Positions 61,583 to 64,000 of a stretch of 64,000 nucleotides of DNA are shown here, one piece after another. A model generated the notes under the pieces. It worked only from the letters and a program-made list of their open reading frames with translations, did not search any database and had not been told where the DNA came from. The stretch's first letter is position 1; each line of letters begins with the position of its first letter. Source of the DNA: Chelydra serpentina (taxonomy: Eukaryota > Chordata > Testudines > Chelydridae); assembly GCA_037349315.1 (NCBI GenBank), contig JBAIAC010000026.1:24209501-24273500 (forward strand), in the 5' to 3' direction. The position numbers and the translations under genes were made by a program.

Positions 61583-61880
61583 CAGGGCCGGCGCTTTCAC
61601 TAGGCGACCCTAGGTGGTCGCCTAGGGCACCAGGATTTGGGGGGCGGCTGCCTCCTGCCTCCCGGCTCCACGCTCAGTGGCTGAGCCAGGAGCCAGGAGG
61701 CGGCTTGCCGCGGCTGCCTCCTGCCTCCCGGCTCCACGCTCAGCTCAGCGGCTGAGCGTGGAGCCGGGAGCTGGGGAGGCGCTTCGGGCTGGGGGGAGGC
61801 TGCCGCAGCCCGCGGGCGGGGGGCTGAGCTGCCGCAAGTGGGGCAGTTAGCTGCTGCAAAACTTCCTTGCACTGGCCCTG
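61583..61880. mobile_element. hAT-type MITE, 298 bp, GC-rich
   Basis: It starts CAGGGCCGGCGC and ends CACTGGCCCTG, inverted hAT-type ends. An exact 8-bp duplication ATTCTTTG flanks it at 61575-61582 and 61881-61888. Inside, CTGCCTCCTGCCTCCCGGCT occurs twice as a direct repeat (near 61648 and 61714) and partly inverted. No transposase. Confidence 0.9.
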
Positions 61881-63277
61881 ATTCTTTGCTGCCTCTCCTG
61901 GGAGACAGCCCAGAAGGCACAACCCAGGAGGAGGTGCCAACCTTTGTGCCCAAATGACCCTTAGCATTAGTATAGGGCTGCTCTAACTTAGAAAAGCTTT
62001 ACCTTTGCAGTGCAGGATCCCTGAAGCACTAAGCACTACAAATAGATTTCTTTCTGCCCTGCCCACCATGCTGCGGCCATCATGAGAGAACAGTAAATTG
62101 GCCCTGTGCTGCCCCTGAGCAAGGGGAATTCTTCCCCAGTCCACTGTGTCTCCTTTAGACTCCTACACAATGTCAGAACAGCATATGAGCACAGCATGGG
62201 CACCAGGATCGGTGCCTTAGATTGTGAGCTCTTTGACACAGGGACTATATCTTTACTTGCTATGTAAGGCATCATGCATTCCTATGTTACCAGTCCTGCC
62301 AACCCCAAGTATTCAAAAATCATGAGTTAGACCTCAAAATCATTGGCTTAAAAACATGAGACTTTTAGAAATAATAAAAATAATTAATGTTGGGTATTTT
62401 GTATTCGCTTTCAGGTTTAGGGTCACATTTACAGTCTTTTCTCTGCATCCATGCGGGCTAGAAAGTTACTTTAAAAAAGGAATGGAAGCTGCGATTCTCA
62501 GGTGCTCACAAGAACTGGGGCCTCATGTAAAACTCCAAATACCATAAGCATGCAATAAAAACAAGATAATTGACAACACTAATTATTAAACAACAATAAC
62601 AAATCCATCGATATCAAGGGATCTGTTCCTCACCTCTAAATTTACCCTAGGATAAAACTCAGTAGATGAGTCTCATCCAGGAGGCCCGCTTTCTTTTACT
62701 GTCTTAAGAAAAGAACAATTCGCCCTGTGTGTAAAATTACAGAAGTGCCAAAAGGAAACAAAAAGATTCAAAATCTTTTTGAGCTTCTCCTAAACTCGCC
62801 TGTGGCCTACACATCCACATTCCTCCCTCTGGGTCTAGCTCTGGACATCTGCCATGGAGATTTTCTGTAGGGGGGGAGGCTCTCCACTGTTTTACCCATG
62901 CCCCAGATAGGGAGCTATAAACCTGCTTTGGGCCCTTTTGCACTCATATGACCTGTTCACCTTGGGGGGCACACTCAGTCCCCCTGCAGAGGGCCTGCAC
63001 AAGACCCAGTAGCAATGCGAGTGGTGCTGCTTTTCAGGAGTGGCAGCAAAGCAGGGAGAATTACAAGGATCCAGTGGGTCAAATAAACCAACCAACAAAC
63101 CCCATATTGGGGTGTGGAAGGGCAGCAGCAAGGGTTAGCTCTGCAATCACAGTGCCCCTATGGGTCTCCCTCCCCTTCCCCCCACCCAATCCCCCCCAAG
63201 CTTGATCGCTCAGGCTTTGTGCAGGGAAGGGTGAATTTCTAGGGCTTTCGATTATTTCAGGAAGGAAAAAAAAATCA

Positions 63278-63416
63278 GTGCCAAATTCCTTTGAAAAGAA
63301 GATACTGCCTGTTGGCAGAAGCCACTTTTCACAGGCTTCAACCGTTTGAAATATGAAACACTGAAAAGTGGCTACTGTGGATGTGCTGTATTCTTCTTTT
63401 CAAAGAAACCTGGCAC
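63278..63416. repeat. Symmetric cruciform repeat, 139 bp
   Basis: The outer arms 63278-63305 and 63388-63416 pair (GTGCCAAATTCCTTTGAAAA with TTTTCAAAGAAACCTGGCAC). The inner arms GCCACTTTTCA (63321-63331) and TGAAAAGTGGC (63362-63372) pair perfectly around a 30-nt loop. Both spacers between outer and inner arms are 15 nt. No similar copy is seen elsewhere in the window. Confidence 0.75.
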
Positions 63417-63434
63417 AGAATTTTACTCCCCTGT

Positions 63435-63509
63435 TTTAGGACCCAATCCTGCATTCCTTTCACGCCCAGACTCCCACTGATTTCAAGGAATGCAGGATCG
63501 GATCCTAAA
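63435..63509. repeat. Foldback repeat with 25-nt arms
   Basis: Arms at 63435-63459 and 63485-63509 are inverted copies at 23 of 25 positions around a 25-nt loop (CACGCCCAGACTCCCACTGA..). The AATCCTGCA core links it to other small hairpins in the window. Confidence 0.7.
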
Positions 63510-64000
63510 TGTGTGCTTCATGTATGCAATAGTCCCTCATGGTTACCATTTATTGAGCTTTAAAAACCATGTTTGGAATTGCAGGCTCATCTAACAGGCC
63601 AGAATGGTTGTAAAGATCTTTCATTATTTCAGGAAAAATGCCTGGTGTGTGTATACACACATTCACACATTTTTCTGGTTCCAGACTGAAGGAATGCCAC
63701 CCGCCCCAAGCATCAAGATGCATCAAAATATTTCAGAGCTCTGCCCTGATGTCTAATAAAGAAAGAACTAAATGTAACTTTGCTATTTAAAAAACAAAAC
63801 CCAACATATGAGCAGCTGTATCCCATGCATAGTTTGACAGAGAACTTTTGTAAAGCCCTTTAAAAAAATTGAGTTGATTAAGACAAAACAAAGTCTTACA
63901 TTGCTATTTCTGAGGATGCTGTATATTAAGTTACTAGGCTATTACGATGCAAATCTCAAATGTACAAGCTCCTTACTTGGCCATAAACACAAAACAGTAT

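Larger units (their letters stand above)
53413..64000 (-). other. WTIP: WTIP upstream intron, partial (at least 10.6 kb)
   Basis: This is sequence upstream of the LIM1 exon on the minus strand. No frame encodes the first half of LIM1 or a proline/serine/glycine-rich N-terminal region, so the preceding exon is taken to lie beyond 64000. The interval holds a tRNA SINE fragment, two PIF/Harbinger-like MITEs, a hAT MITE with exact target duplication, a cruciform and hairpin repeats. The C/T-rich stretch 55880-57700 contains only short open frames and nothing I recognise. Confidence 0.7.

Noticed and set aside
1..64000. CRISPR array, operon or endogenous retrovirus
   Set aside because: No regularly spaced direct repeats, no bacterial gene organisation, and no retroviral gag-pol-env motifs were found on either strand.

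Overview
The window is vertebrate nuclear DNA, most likely from a cryptodiran turtle. The evidence is a CR1 retrotransposon with the reptilian/avian 3' end, two copies of a tRNA-derived SINE with a CR1-like tail typical of tortoises and turtles, a DIRS-like element, and several families of GC-rich hAT and PIF/Harbinger MITEs. The species call is inferred from repeats I recognise, not from a database search.

One protein-coding gene can be supported: the 3' part of WTIP (Ajuba/LIMD1/WTIP LIM family) on the minus strand. Six coding exons run from high to low coordinates: 53345-53412, 35605-35667, 31446-31576, 29617-29668, 26809-26877 and 22985-23137 (stop). Every exon has AG/GT boundaries and the reading phases fit end to end. 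They encode the last 178 residues: the end of LIM1, all of LIM2 and LIM3, and a C-terminal tail ending in VTEL. The long N-terminal exon, the first half of LIM1 and the promoter lie beyond position 64000. A long AT-rich 3' UTR probably runs down to a polyadenylation signal near 18825-18830.

Layout: 1-18824 is the downstream flank, with no recognisable gene but several MITEs, a MIR-like SINE and foldback repeats. 18825-22984 is the candidate 3' UTR. 22985-53412 holds the exons, separated by introns of 3.7, 2.7, 1.8, 4.0 and 17.7 kb. 53413-64000 is the partial upstream intron.

Most of the readable structure outside the exons is transposon archaeology: three hAT-type MITEs with exact 8-bp target duplications; PIF/Harbinger-like MITEs with TAA/TTA duplications, one carrying a 145-bp insert; a 345-bp foldback element flanked by a 14-bp direct repeat and containing a second MITE at its centre; a deleted DIRS-like element set cleanly inside an older repeat; a 1.9-kb 5'-truncated CR1; and many short hairpin repeats. 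I found no operon, CRISPR array, structural RNA gene, immune locus or biosynthetic system. The most unusual items are the foldback with the 14-bp duplication, the insertion inside the Harbinger-like MITE, and a symmetric cruciform at 63278-63416.
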